Below, piece after piece: positions 51,581-60,687 of a DNA stretch of 64,000 nucleotides; the stretch's first letter is position 1; every line of letters starts with the position of its first letter. Below the pieces are notes generated by a model that saw nothing but the letters and a program-made list of their open reading frames with translations, was not told where the DNA came from and ran no database searches. The position numbers were made by a program, and so were the translations under genes. The stretch lies in the NCBI RefSeq assembly GCF_003697845.1, contig NZ_RDQE01000014.1, positions 1 to 64,000 on the forward strand. Direction: 5' to 3'. Source of the DNA: Halobellus captivus. GTDB lineage: Archaea > Halobacteriota > Halobacteria > Halobacteriales > Haloferacaceae.

Positions 51581-54500
51581 ATGAGCAGCGACGGCGTCTC
51601 CGCGGACGAGCTCGAACTGCCGATCAAACGCACCACCGGCGAGACGATGGAGGACCGCCTCACGGCCAACGCGTATCACAACATCCTCCCCGCCCGCTAC
51701 CTCCGGAAGGACGCGGACGGGAACCCGGCCGAGGAGCAGGAGGAACTGTTCGACCGCGTCGCGCGCAACGTCGCGCTCGCGGAGGCCGTCTTCGAGGCCG
51801 AAAAGCGGGACGTCGAGGTGACCGTCACGCCCGACCAGCTCAAGCCCGACCACCCGCGCCGGGACGAGCTCGCCGAGGAGGTCTTCGGCGCGGGCGTCTC
51901 CACCGACGACGAGGCGGAGACGACGCTATCGGCGCACAACGTCAACAAGTTCGCGTACGAGACGGTCGTCCCCGAGCTTCCCGACGGGATCCGCGATCAC
52001 GTCGAGGGGACCGCGACGACGTTCCGTGAGGGAATGGAGTCGCTCTCGTTCATGCCGAACTCGCCGACGCTGATGAACGCGGGCGACGAGCTCCAGCAGC
52101 TCTCGGCGTGTTTCGTCGATTCGCCCGCCGACGACATCACCGACATCCACCAGACCGCGAAGGAGGCGGCAGAAGTTTTCCAGAGTGGTGGTGGCATGGG
52201 ATACGCGTTCTGGAAGCTCCGCCCCTACGGCGACGCGGTCGGCTCCACCGGCGGGATCGCCTCCGGGCCGATCACCTTCATGCGCACCTTCGACCAGATG
52301 TGCTTCCCGCCCGGTACGAAAGTATTGACCCCGGACGGTCAGCGTCCGATCGAGGACCTCAACGAGGGAGAGTTGGTCATCGACGAAAACGGCGATACAC
52401 GGCCGATCACCGGGACGATGGAGCGCCGCGTGGACGAGGAGCTCGTCGAGATCGTCCCGGAACGGCTGAACAAGCCGATACGGGCGACCGGCGAACACCC
52501 GTTCAAAGTGATCCGCGACGGCGAACCGGTGTGGATCGACGCGCAGGACATCACCGAGGACGATCTGCTGGTGCTCGGCCATGCGAACGACTCCAACGAG
52601 TTGTCTCTCGATGAACGGATCGATCTCTCCGAGGTCGCTTCCGGACCCCTCGTGTTCACTGACGGAGGCGTGGCAGTCAATCCGGAGTATTACGGCGTCA
52701 CGAAGGGACCGAAGCCGCAGGTGATCGACTCGGAGGTTCCAGTCTCCGATCTCGCGACGATCGCGGGATGGTACCTCGCGGAAGGCTGTGTCGTGTACCG
52801 GCGCGGTCGTCCGAACGAGGTTACGTTTACCCTACACAGCGAGGAGCATGAGGAGGCGGCCGAGATCCGCGATGCGCTCGATTCGTTCGACGTCTCTTCC
52901 CGGATCGAGCGTGTCGAAGACCGGAACACGCTACACGTTCACGTGGAATCCGCCAGCTTCGCACAGTTCATCGAGAGCGTCTTCGGAACCGGTTCCAACG
53001 AAAAACGAATCCCCGAGTTCCTGTGGAACGCCCCGACGGAGACGCAGGCTCGTGTGGTCGAAGCGCTCTTCGATGGGGACGGGACGGTCGCAACCCGCGG
53101 CAACAGCCAGCGAGTGACCCTCCAGTTGACCTCGGAAGAGATCATTGACTGGGTGTTCCAAGTCGGACTCCGCTGTGGCGTACAGTTCTCACGACACGCT
53201 CGAACGCCTGCCGATAAGAAACCGACTCACTGGGTGAGCATGAGCGTCAGTACTGCCATTGGAACACCTCTGGAGAGACTGTTCGAGGACGTTTCCGATG
53301 ACTTCCGCGCGGTCGATCGGACGAAGCAAGCGGCGGGACTCGAAGTCGTTCCCGTAGAATCGGTCGAGATGGTTCCGTACGAGGGACCGGTGTACAACGC
53401 CGAGGTCGCGGATACTCACACGTACATCGCTGAAGACCTCGTCGTCCACAACTGCGAGACGATCGCACAGGGCGGCGCGCGCCGCGGCGCGCAGATGGGC
53501 GTCATGCGCGTCTCGCACCCGGACGTCATCCAGTTCATCCACGCGAAGAACAAGGACGTCTCGCTGGCGCACACGCTGCGGCTGAACGACCCCGACGACT
53601 TCACGCACAACTCCTTCGCGGACGCCTTAGAGGAGGCTCGCGGCCTCATCGACGAGGACGGGAAGGTACCGGAACACCTCCGGAACGCCGTGGAGGGCCA
53701 CCTCTCGAACTTCAACATCAGCGTCGGCGTCACCGACGACTTCATGGAGGCGCTGTACGCGGGCGAGGAGTTCACCTTCACCAACCCCCGCACCGAGGAG
53801 CCCCACGTCGCCACCCCGGAGACGAAGGAGCTCTACGAGATGTTCGACCTCGGCGAGCACGTCGAGGTCGGCGAGGTCCTCTCGGTCCCGGCCGCCGAGC
53901 TGTGGGACCACATCGTCGACGGCGCCTACGAGAACGGCGAGCCGGGCGTTATCTACCTCGAACGGGTGAACAAAGAACATTCCTTTGATATAGAAGAAAA
54001 TCCAAGCCATAGGATTCTCGCAACAAATCCCTGCGGTGAACAGCCGTTGGAGGAGTACGAGGCCTGTAACCTCGGCCACATCAACCTCTCGACGCTGGCC
54101 TCGCTCGACGCGCCCGACTGGCGCGTCTGGAACGAGGAGCACGGCGACGAGTACGACTCCCACGAGGCGGCCGTCGACGCCTTCCTCGAGGAGGCGATCG
54201 ACTTCGGGGAGTTCGACGACCGGATCGCCTACGGCACGCGGTTCCTGGAGAACGTCGTCACGATGTCGGACTTCCCGGTCGAGGAGATCGAGCAGAAGGT
54301 CCGCGAGATGCGGAAGATCGGCCTCGGAGTCATGGGCCTCGCCCAGCTGTACGTCCAGCTCGGCGTCCGGTACGGCTCGGAGGAGGGCAACGAGATCGCC
54401 CGCCAGCTGATGACCCACATCAACCACGAGTCGAAGCGCACCTCCCACGAGCTCGCCGAGGAACGCGGCGTCTTCGACGACTGGGCCGACTCGAAGTACG

Positions 54501-55927
54501 CGGACCCGACGGAGCACCGCGAGTGGTTCGAACACCACACGGGGCTCGACGCCGACGAGTGGGCGGACGGCTTCCCGATCCGCAACCACAACACGACGAC
54601 GATCGCGCCGACGGGCACCACGTCGATGATCGGAAACACGACGGGCGGCTGTGAGCCCATCTACAACGTCGCGTTCTACAAGAACGTCTCCGACGACGTG
54701 CAGGGCGACGAGATGCTCGTCGAGTTCGACGACTACTTCCTGCGGACGCTGGAGGCGAACGACGTCGACGTCGACGCCGTCAAGCGCGAGGCGCAGGAAC
54801 AGATGGCGGAAAACGAGTTCGACGGCGTCGAGGGGTTGGAGACCGTTCCGGCCGCGATCGGCGAGCTGTTCGTCGTCACCGGCGACCTCTCGGGGATCGA
54901 ACACGCCGCGGTCCAGTGTGCGTGTCAGGAGGGCGTCGACTCGGCCATCTCGAAGACGTGTAACTTCCCGAACGACGCCACCGCCGCCGACATGGAGGAG
55001 GTGTACCGCTACATCTACGACCACGGCGGGAAGGGCGTCACCGTCTACCGCGACGGCACCCGCTCGAAGCAGGTGCTCACCACCCGCGCGAAGAACACGG
55101 AGTTCGCCGACGAGTCGGAGGCCGCGGAGACGATCGTCGATCAGATCCGCGAGGTGTTCGGCGGCCTGGAGGCGTTCCTCGACAACGAGGACGTCCAGGC
55201 GGCCGTCGACACGGAGATATCGGCGCTTCTCGAGTCCGCGGACCGACCGGAGGTCGACTACACGGAGACCCGGCCCCGCCCCGACTCGCTGTCGGGCGTG
55301 ACCCAGCGCGTCGAGACCGGATACGGAAAGCTGTACGTCACCATCAACGAGGACGAGGACGGCCGGCCGTTCGAGCTGTTCGCGAACATCGGCCACTCCG
55401 GCGGCTACACCAACTCCTTCACCGAGGCGCTCGCGAAGGTCATCTCGACCGCGCTCCGTTCCGGGGTCGACCCCGAGGAGATCGTCGACGAGCTGCAGGG
55501 CACCCGGAGCCCGAAGGTCGCCTGGGACAAGGGCGAGCAGATCCAGTCGATCCCGGACGCGATCGGCACCGCGCTCCGTCGCTACCTCGACGACGAGATC
55601 GACAAGGGGATCCCCCAACAGCAGAGCCTCGACGACGTCGAGGGCGACACGGCGGAGGCGGACGACGCGACCGCGGACGCGGTGGACTCGGACGCCGTCG
55701 CCGACCCGCAGAGCCAGACCGACGGCGGCGCGGTCGCGGACGAGAGCTCGGCCGAATCACCGGGCGATTCCGGACCCTCGACCGGTCCGGGAGCCGACGA
55801 CGGCGACGTCACGCGGGACCTCATCGCGGCCGGCGAATCGCCCGAGTGTCCCGAGTGCGGCGGGATGAACCTCTACTTCTCGGAAGGCTGCAAGACGTGC
55901 GAGTCGTGCGGCTGGTCCGAGTGTTGA
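51581..55927 (+). CDS. nrdJ: B12-dependent ribonucleotide reductase (class II) with intein
   Basis: A 1448-residue precursor; after protein splicing about 1064 residues remain. It makes deoxyribonucleotides using adenosylcobalamin. Exteins show the class II core: SACFVDSPADD, GGGMGYAFWKLRP, NPCGEQPLEEYEACNLGHINLS (active-site cysteines), GLGVMGLAQ, TGTTSMIGNTTGGCEPIY and KTCNFP. The C-terminal 30 residues form a zinc finger (CPECGGMNLYFSEGCKTC) preceded by a long acidic linker. ATG 51,581 is preferred over an open upstream frame. A short AT-rich codon patch surrounds the NPCGEQPL active site. A solo IS hairpin follows the stop. Confidence 0.95.
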   Translation: MSSDGVSADELELPIKRTTGETMEDRLTANAYHNILPARYLRKDADGNPAEEQEELFDRVARNVALAEAVFEAEKRDVEVTVTPDQLKPDHPRRDELAEEVFGAGVSTDDEAETTLSAHNVNKFAYETVVPELPDGIRDHVEGTATTFREGMESLSFMPNSPTLMNAGDELQQLSACFVDSPADDITDIHQTAKEAAEVFQSGGGMGYAFWKLRPYGDAVGSTGGIASGPITFMRTFDQMCFPPGTKVLTPDGQRPIEDLNEGELVIDENGDTRPITGTMERRVDEELVEIVPERLNKPIRATGEHPFKVIRDGEPVWIDAQDITEDDLLVLGHANDSNELSLDERIDLSEVASGPLVFTDGGVAVNPEYYGVTKGPKPQVIDSEVPVSDLATIAGWYLAEGCVVYRRGRPNEVTFTLHSEEHEEAAEIRDALDSFDVSSRIERVEDRNTLHVHVESASFAQFIESVFGTGSNEKRIPEFLWNAPTETQARVVEALFDGDGTVATRGNSQRVTLQLTSEEIIDWVFQVGLRCGVQFSRHARTPADKKPTHWVSMSVSTAIGTPLERLFEDVSDDFRAVDRTKQAAGLEVVPVESVEMVPYEGPVYNAEVADTHTYIAEDLVVHNCETIAQGGARRGAQMGVMRVSHPDVIQFIHAKNKDVSLAHTLRLNDPDDFTHNSFADALEEARGLIDEDGKVPEHLRNAVEGHLSNFNISVGVTDDFMEALYAGEEFTFTNPRTEEPHVATPETKELYEMFDLGEHVEVGEVLSVPAAELWDHIVDGAYENGEPGVIYLERVNKEHSFDIEENPSHRILATNPCGEQPLEEYEACNLGHINLSTLASLDAPDWRVWNEEHGDEYDSHEAAVDAFLEEAIDFGEFDDRIAYGTRFLENVVTMSDFPVEEIEQKVREMRKIGLGVMGLAQLYVQLGVRYGSEEGNEIARQLMTHINHESKRTSHELAEERGVFDDWADSKYADPTEHREWFEHHTGLDADEWADGFPIRNHNTTTIAPTGTTSMIGNTTGGCEPIYNVAFYKNVSDDVQGDEMLVEFDDYFLRTLEANDVDVDAVKREAQEQMAENEFDGVEGLETVPAAIGELFVVTGDLSGIEHAAVQCACQEGVDSAISKTCNFPNDATAADMEEVYRYIYDHGGKGVTVYRDGTRSKQVLTTRAKNTEFADESEAAETIVDQIREVFGGLEAFLDNEDVQAAVDTEISALLESADRPEVDYTETRPRPDSLSGVTQRVETGYGKLYVTINEDEDGRPFELFANIGHSGGYTNSFTEALAKVISTALRSGVDPEEIVDELQGTRSPKVAWDKGEQIQSIPDAIGTALRRYLDDEIDKGIPQQQSLDDVEGDTAEADDATADAVDSDAVADPQSQTDGGAVADESSAESPGDSGPSTGPGADDGDVTRDLIAAGESPECPECGGMNLYFSEGCKTCESCGWSEC
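52301..53452 (+). other. Intein with LAGLIDADG homing endonuclease
   Basis: In-frame 384-residue insertion (precursor residues 241-624). It starts with Cys (CFPPGTKVLTPDGQ, block A), has a block B GEHPFKVI histidine, LAGLIDADG-type helices IAGWYLAEGC and VVEALFDGDGT, and ends with AEVADTHTYIAEDLVVHN followed by Cys of the C-extein (CETIAQGG), i.e. the HN/C splice junction. All splicing residues are present so it should excise itself, and the endonuclease may still cut intein-free alleles. Its codons are slightly less GC-biased than the host gene. Confidence 0.93.
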
Positions 55928-55932
55928 GGTCG

Positions 55933-55982
55933 GATCCCTCCCACGACTGAGATCGTGGGCTTCCTCCGTGTGTTTCCGCGAC
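55933..55982. repeat. Solitary IS605-type end hairpin after nrdJ
   Basis: This 50-base block aligns with 15,661-15,710 at the left end of the TnpB element (about 40 of 50 bases identical by hand count). The hairpin (55,940-55,946 with 55,953-55,959) keeps its pairing through a G-C to A-T change. No transposase frame is nearby, so it is a solo end; it may double as the nrdJ terminator. Confidence 0.6.
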
Positions 55983-56033
55983 ATACGAGAGGACGGCGAG
56001 AGCGGACTCGGTACCGTTCAGTCGGAAAGGTAG

Positions 56034-57548
56034 TCATAGCGCGTTTTCCAGCGCCGAGGCGACGCTTCGGGCCTTCTCGGCGAGCGCCTCCGGAGTGTCA
56101 CCGGCCGCGACGGACGCGTCGAGGAGGTCGTCGTCGACGCGCTCGATCGTTCCGTCGGCGTGTTTGACCACGTCGACGTGGAGGTCGACGTAGCGGGCGG
56201 CCTCCGGAAACACCTCGACGGGAGTACAGACGTTGACGTAGGTCCCCTTCACGGTCCCGTCGGAGCCGCGATAGGTTGTGGGATACCACCATCGGTCCTC
56301 CTTGAGGCTCGTCACCGCGACGTCGCCGGCCTCCCTGCGGGTGCCGAGCTCGTCGTAGCGCCCGCCCGGCGTCATCTCCCGCTCGACGGTGAGGGACCCG
56401 TCGCCGTCGACCCCGGTCACGTCGCCCTCGCCGAGAGTGATCAGCCGGCCGTCGGGCTTACCGTGTTCGAGCCGGAGCCGGTCGCCCTCGGCCGGGCCGA
56501 AGGAGTCGCACACGGCGGCGAAGGGGAAGTCGGCGTCGGGGTCCGGGTCACAGATCGCCTCCGCGAAGTCGACGCCCGCCGACGCCGACCCCGAGCCGGC
56601 CTTGATACGGTGATGGCCGGGCATCGTCGCGGTCACCTCCCGCCGGACCGAATCGAGCGCGAAGCGCGACTCGCGACCGAACCAGAGCCACACGACCGCG
56701 TTCGGGCGGGCGAGCGGTTCGGGTCGCACCGGGGACGATCCCGTGAGGGGGCCGAGGTCGTCGACGTCGGGGTCACCGCCGGGGTCGGCTCCGACCGCCT
56801 CGACGAGCCGATCGGCGTCGGAAACGGCGCGTTCCAGTCCCGCCTCGAGTTCGTCCATGTCGGCGTCGAGCGCGGCCGAGCCCCAGACCGCGCGCCACCC
56901 GTCCGGCGGCTCGATCCCGAGGAGGTCGGTCATCCCCGCCAGCTCGCGGGCCGCCTCGTCGTTCCGAACGTCGACGCGGGTCCCCGAGCCGGGCTCCAGC
57001 GTGACGAGTCCCCCCCCGACCCGCAGCTCCGTGTCCAGCTCCGGTCGACGCGACGACCAGGGCGCGGACGACGACGTCACCTGCGTTCGCACCCGGTCGC
57101 CGGTCTCGATCCGGGCGTCGACGCGGTCGTACGGGAGGTATCCCTCGACGGATTCGCCCGAGTCGGGGCCGTCGTCCGGGGAGTCGGCGTCGTTCCCGCT
57201 TCCGTCGGCGGGCCCGACGGCGAGGTCGACGACCGCGCCGCCCCCGAGCGTCTCCGTCACTTCGCCGTCGAGGACGGTCCCGACCGGCGTCGGGTCGACC
57301 CACGCGAGGGTGTCGATCCCGACGCCGACGAGCAGGTCCCGGAGCGTCGCGACCGCATCGGGATCGCCGGCGATCCCGACGCCCTGGCGGTCCTCGGTCG
57401 TGGAGACGGTCGCGTCCGGCGGAGCGGCGTAGAACGTCGCGTCGAATCGGCTGCGGATCGGCCGCGAGGCGTCGACGACGGCGTGGTCGGCCTCGAGCAG
57501 GAGTCCCGTCAGCGCGGTGGCGTAGATCCCGCGAACCCGCGCGTTCAC
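56034..57548 (-). CDS. Ribonuclease FAU-1 (RNase AU-1)
   Basis: A 504-residue RNase E/G-like enzyme of the archaeal FAU-1 family. It starts with NARVRGIYATALTGLLLEADHAVVDASRPI, the typical opening, then an S1-like region (TVLDGEVTETLGGGAVVDL...GYLPYDRVD) and a C-terminal DUF402 domain with PGGRYDELGTRREAGDVAVT and the WWYPTTYRGSDGTVKGTYVNVCTP segment. FAU-1 binds and cleaves AU-rich RNA and acts in 5S rRNA maturation in some archaea. The start was taken as GTG 57,548 directly before the conserved opening; a longer N-terminus with unusual composition is unlikely. The central linker is Asp/Gly-rich. Confidence 0.85.
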   Translation of the reverse strand: MNARVRGIYATALTGLLLEADHAVVDASRPIRSRFDATFYAAPPDATVSTTEDRQGVGIAGDPDAVATLRDLLVGVGIDTLAWVDPTPVGTVLDGEVTETLGGGAVVDLAVGPADGSGNDADSPDDGPDSGESVEGYLPYDRVDARIETGDRVRTQVTSSSAPWSSRRPELDTELRVGGGLVTLEPGSGTRVDVRNDEAARELAGMTDLLGIEPPDGWRAVWGSAALDADMDELEAGLERAVSDADRLVEAVGADPGGDPDVDDLGPLTGSSPVRPEPLARPNAVVWLWFGRESRFALDSVRREVTATMPGHHRIKAGSGSASAGVDFAEAICDPDPDADFPFAAVCDSFGPAEGDRLRLEHGKPDGRLITLGEGDVTGVDGDGSLTVEREMTPGGRYDELGTRREAGDVAVTSLKEDRWWYPTTYRGSDGTVKGTYVNVCTPVEVFPEAARYVDLHVDVVKHADGTIERVDDDLLDASVAAGDTPEALAEKARSVASALENAL

Positions 57549-57775
57549 GCCGCCCCACCCGGATTCGATCGCGTCTCGCTCGCGTTCCAGCGTCGTCCAT
57601 CGGCGTCCATGTCGGGGTTTTCGGCCCCGACCGCTTGAACCTCCGGTGTTCGGCGAGGGATTCGTCCGGCGGATGCGACGATCACGCCCGCATCCGCGGC
57701 GGCAGGTTCGCATCCGCGACGGCAACGTTCTCCCGACGGCGACCGCTTAAGTCGGATCGGGACGAACCCGCTCGC

Positions 57776-58813
57776 ATGGACTCACGGTCGGACCCCGTCC
57801 AGCGGGCCGACGACGAGGGGCGAGACCTCTACGACGTCGCCACGTGGGAGGAGCGGACCTCCCTCGACGGGCTCTCGGTCGCGCTGTACTGGCTCCTCAC
57901 CCGCTCGGCGAAGGCGCTCGTCGTCCTCCTCGCCGGGATCATTCTCCTCACCATCTTCGGGTCGTTCGGCGCGGGACTCCTCTTCGACCCGACGATGGCC
58001 GCGCTCCTTGCGCTGTCCGCGGTCCCCGCGTTCGGGCTCGCCGCGTACGTGTACGTCTCGGACGTCACGACCGGCGAGCCGCTCTCGCTTCTGGTCGCGA
58101 CGTTCCTGTTGTCGGTGTTGACCGCGACGTTCGCGGCCGTCCTCAACGGCGTCGCCCGTCCGATCTTCGAACCGCTCGGCTTCCTCGGGCTCGTGCTCTT
58201 CTTCTTCGTCGTCGTCGGCCCGATAGAGGAGACGGTGAAGCTGCTCGCCGTGCGGCTGTACGCGTACACCGACGCCCGGTTCGACGCCGTGATAGACGGC
58301 GCGGTGTACGGCGCGATCGCCGGGCTCGGCTTCGCCGTCATCGAGAACCTGCTGTACATCGCACGGAACGTCGACATGACGGAGCTCTCGCTCGGGTTCG
58401 CGGCGCTCGGTGCCGGAGACGGCATCGCCGCGCTTCGCGCGCTCGCGGGCCCCGGCCACGTCGTCTACTCCGCGTTCGCGGGATACTACCTCGGGCTCGC
58501 GAAGTTCAATCCCGAGAACCGCGGCCCGATCGTGATCAAGGGGCTCGTGATCGCGGCGACGATCCACGCGCTGTACAACACGCTCGTGGGACCGGCCACC
58601 GTCGTCGTCGCCTCGATCTCCGGGCTCCCGCAGGTGCCGGCCCTCTTCGTCTTCGTCGTCGTCTTCCAGGGCTTCTTCGGGTATCTACTGGTGCGGAAGC
58701 TCCGACGCTATCGGGACGTGTACCTCGCGACGCGAGACGCGAGAGCGAGCGGCGCGGCGGGCCACGGACGCGGCCCGGAGGCGGCCCCGGAGCTGGACGA
58801 GTTCGAGGAGTAG
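57776..58813 (+). CDS. PrsW-family intramembrane metalloprotease
   Basis: A 345-residue membrane protease. Motifs are PIEETVKLLAVR (E151, E152), AVIENLLYI and GPGHVVYSAFAGYYLG, with a final histidine in ATIHALYN; these match PrsW proteases that cut anti-sigma or other membrane proteins. About eight hydrophobic helices are visible. A short charged cytoplasmic lead (residues 1-40) and an acidic tail complete it. Start at ATG 57,776. It is divergent from FAU-1 and convergent with the ROK kinase. The substrate is unknown. Confidence 0.9.
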   Translation: MDSRSDPVQRADDEGRDLYDVATWEERTSLDGLSVALYWLLTRSAKALVVLLAGIILLTIFGSFGAGLLFDPTMAALLALSAVPAFGLAAYVYVSDVTTGEPLSLLVATFLLSVLTATFAAVLNGVARPIFEPLGFLGLVLFFFVVVGPIEETVKLLAVRLYAYTDARFDAVIDGAVYGAIAGLGFAVIENLLYIARNVDMTELSLGFAALGAGDGIAALRALAGPGHVVYSAFAGYYLGLAKFNPENRGPIVIKGLVIAATIHALYNTLVGPATVVVASISGLPQVPALFVFVVVFQGFFGYLLVRKLRRYRDVYLATRDARASGAAGHGRGPEAAPELDEFEE

Positions 58814-58833
58814 TCGATCGAGGAGCGACCCTC

Positions 58834-59814
58834 CTAGGGGGGCGACTCGACGCGGGAGCGGTCGCCGGTCCCGCCGGTGAGCGCGCTCGCGAGCGCCCCC
58901 TTGACGACGACGTCGTCGCCGAGGTCGGTCAGGCGGATCTCCGGGACGTTGATGAACACCATGTCCGCGAGCTTCTCGCGCACCGGATCGAGGACGCGCT
59001 CGGGGTTGTTGAGCGCGACCGCGCCGCCGACGCTGACGACGAGGGGCGCGTACGCGTGGATCACGTTCGCGATGCCCATCGCGTTCCAGTGGGCGAGCTG
59101 GTCTATCACGTGGTCCGCGAAGACGTCCTCTCCGGCCGCCTCGAAGACGTCGACCGCGGAGAAGTCGGGGTCCTCGATCGGGAGCGCGGTCTCGATCGGG
59201 TCCTCCTCGTGGAGCTCGCGGGCGTACTTCGGGATGTTGTTGCCCGAGCAGTATCCCTCCCAGTGGCCGTCGAGACCGCAGCCGCAGGTCATGAACCCGT
59301 GTGGGTCGACGGTCATGTGGCCGACCTCGCCGGCGTTGCCGTCCCAGCCCGAGAGGACGTTGCCGTCGACGGCGACGCCGGCGCCGATCCCCGAGGAGAC
59401 GGTGAGGTACACCATGTCGTCGGGGTTGCGCTCGGAGTGGAACCGTTCGCCGATCACGCCCGCGTTGGTGTCGTTGTGGAGGTGAACCTCCTCGGTGTCG
59501 AGCAGCCGCGAGACCGGACCGACGAGCGGGATCCGCTCGACGGTATCCGGGAGGTTCGCCGGGTTCAACACGACCCCGGCCGCGAGGTCGAGCGGGCCGA
59601 TGGAGCCGATCCCGGCGGCGAGGACCTCATCCGGGTCGACGTCCGCCTCCGCACACGCGTTCCGGACGACGCTCAACACCGCCTCGGTGACGGCGATGCC
59701 GGTCGGGCCACGGGGGGTCCCGCGCGCGTCGGAGCCGAGCACGGTCGCCGTCTCGTCGCCGACGACCGCGCGGACGTTCGTCGCGCCGAGGTCGACGCCC
59801 ACGTAGTAAGCCAT
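58834..59814 (-). CDS. ROK-family sugar kinase (glucokinase-like)
   Basis: A 326-residue actin-fold kinase. The phosphate-binding segments are YVGVDLGATNVRAVV and YLTVSSGIGAGVAVDG; HNDTNAG and GEVGHMTVDPHG carry the sugar-binding E-x-G-H; the ROK zinc motif appears as CGCGLDGHWEGYCSG, where the usual GCxE cysteine is replaced by histidine. It likely phosphorylates glucose or another hexose with ATP. Other ROK sugars are possible. ATG 59,814 fits the motif spacing. It is convergent with PrsW (20 bases between stops). Confidence 0.87.
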   Translation of the reverse strand: MAYYVGVDLGATNVRAVVGDETATVLGSDARGTPRGPTGIAVTEAVLSVVRNACAEADVDPDEVLAAGIGSIGPLDLAAGVVLNPANLPDTVERIPLVGPVSRLLDTEEVHLHNDTNAGVIGERFHSERNPDDMVYLTVSSGIGAGVAVDGNVLSGWDGNAGEVGHMTVDPHGFMTCGCGLDGHWEGYCSGNNIPKYARELHEEDPIETALPIEDPDFSAVDVFEAAGEDVFADHVIDQLAHWNAMGIANVIHAYAPLVVSVGGAVALNNPERVLDPVREKLADMVFINVPEIRLTDLGDDVVVKGALASALTGGTGDRSRVESPP

Positions 59815-59983
59815 CGGCGGAAAGAGGTTCCCGTTACCACTTAATCGGGACGGTTCCGTCGGGTGTCGTGGCGACCGAGGCACGCCGCAGGTACGTCACC
59901 GGGACCCGCCGCGGGCTCGTCACCGCCTCGTTGCCGTTCCTCGTCGGCGTATCCGTGTGAAAAGGGCGTTATCTGGACGGGTT

Positions 59984-60466
59984 TCAGGGTGCGACGCGAC
60001 GTTTCGACTCGGTCGGCTCCTCACGCACGAACGTCACGGGACACGGCGCGGAGAGGATCACTTCCTGGGCGACGCTGCCGAAGACCGCCTTCCCGGTCGG
60101 CGAGCGGTGTCGACCGCCGACGACGACCCGATCGGCGCCGGTCTCCTCGGCCAGTTCGACGATCTCGTCCGCGTGGTCGCCGACCGCGCCGCGGACGGCG
60201 TGGTCGACGCCCGCCTCCGTGAGCGCCTTGGAGATGGTTCGGGTGGTCGTGTGGCGTTTCGCGACCGCGTCCGGAGTCGAGCCCTCGCTCTCCGGGTCGA
60301 CGCCGAGGTTCGATCGAACCTCGGCGAACTCGTCGTCGTCGAACACGTGTGCGAGCACGACCGTGGCTCCGGTGGGCTGCGCGACGCTCGTCGCCTCCGC
60401 GGCGAGTCGTTCGGTTCGCTTCTCGTCCTCGCTTCCGACCGCTAACAGGATCGTTTCGATGCTCAT
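59984..60466 (-). CDS. Universal stress protein (UspA family)
   Basis: A 160-residue single-domain Usp. It has the N-terminal ETILLAVGSEDEKR strand, ATVVLAHVFDDDE, a helix DHADEIVELAEETGADRVVVGGRHRSPTGKAVFGS with the glycine-rich nucleotide-binding loop, and AQEVILSAPCPVTFVREEP. Such proteins protect against stress by unknown means and often bind ATP. The promoter region upstream is AT-rich (60,490-60,530). It is separate from neighbours. Confidence 0.88.
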   Translation of the reverse strand: MSIETILLAVGSEDEKRTERLAAEATSVAQPTGATVVLAHVFDDDEFAEVRSNLGVDPESEGSTPDAVAKRHTTTRTISKALTEAGVDHAVRGAVGDHADEIVELAEETGADRVVVGGRHRSPTGKAVFGSVAQEVILSAPCPVTFVREEPTESKRRVAP

Positions 60467-60687
60467 ACCTCCCGTTGGTGGCCGACGCTCTTAAGAGTAC
60501 TGATTTTTAACTCAATATCGAATTAATATTCGTTACAGGGTGAAGCGGGCGGGAGACGGGGAGAGCGGGAGTGGCGACTCGGCGAGGAGCTCGCAAATCA
60601 CGAGTTTTCGACGAAGACGACGATGGCGCCGCTCGGCGATCGACGACCGGCGGGGAGAACGGAGGGGAGCCGGAATCGAGCGGGAGC

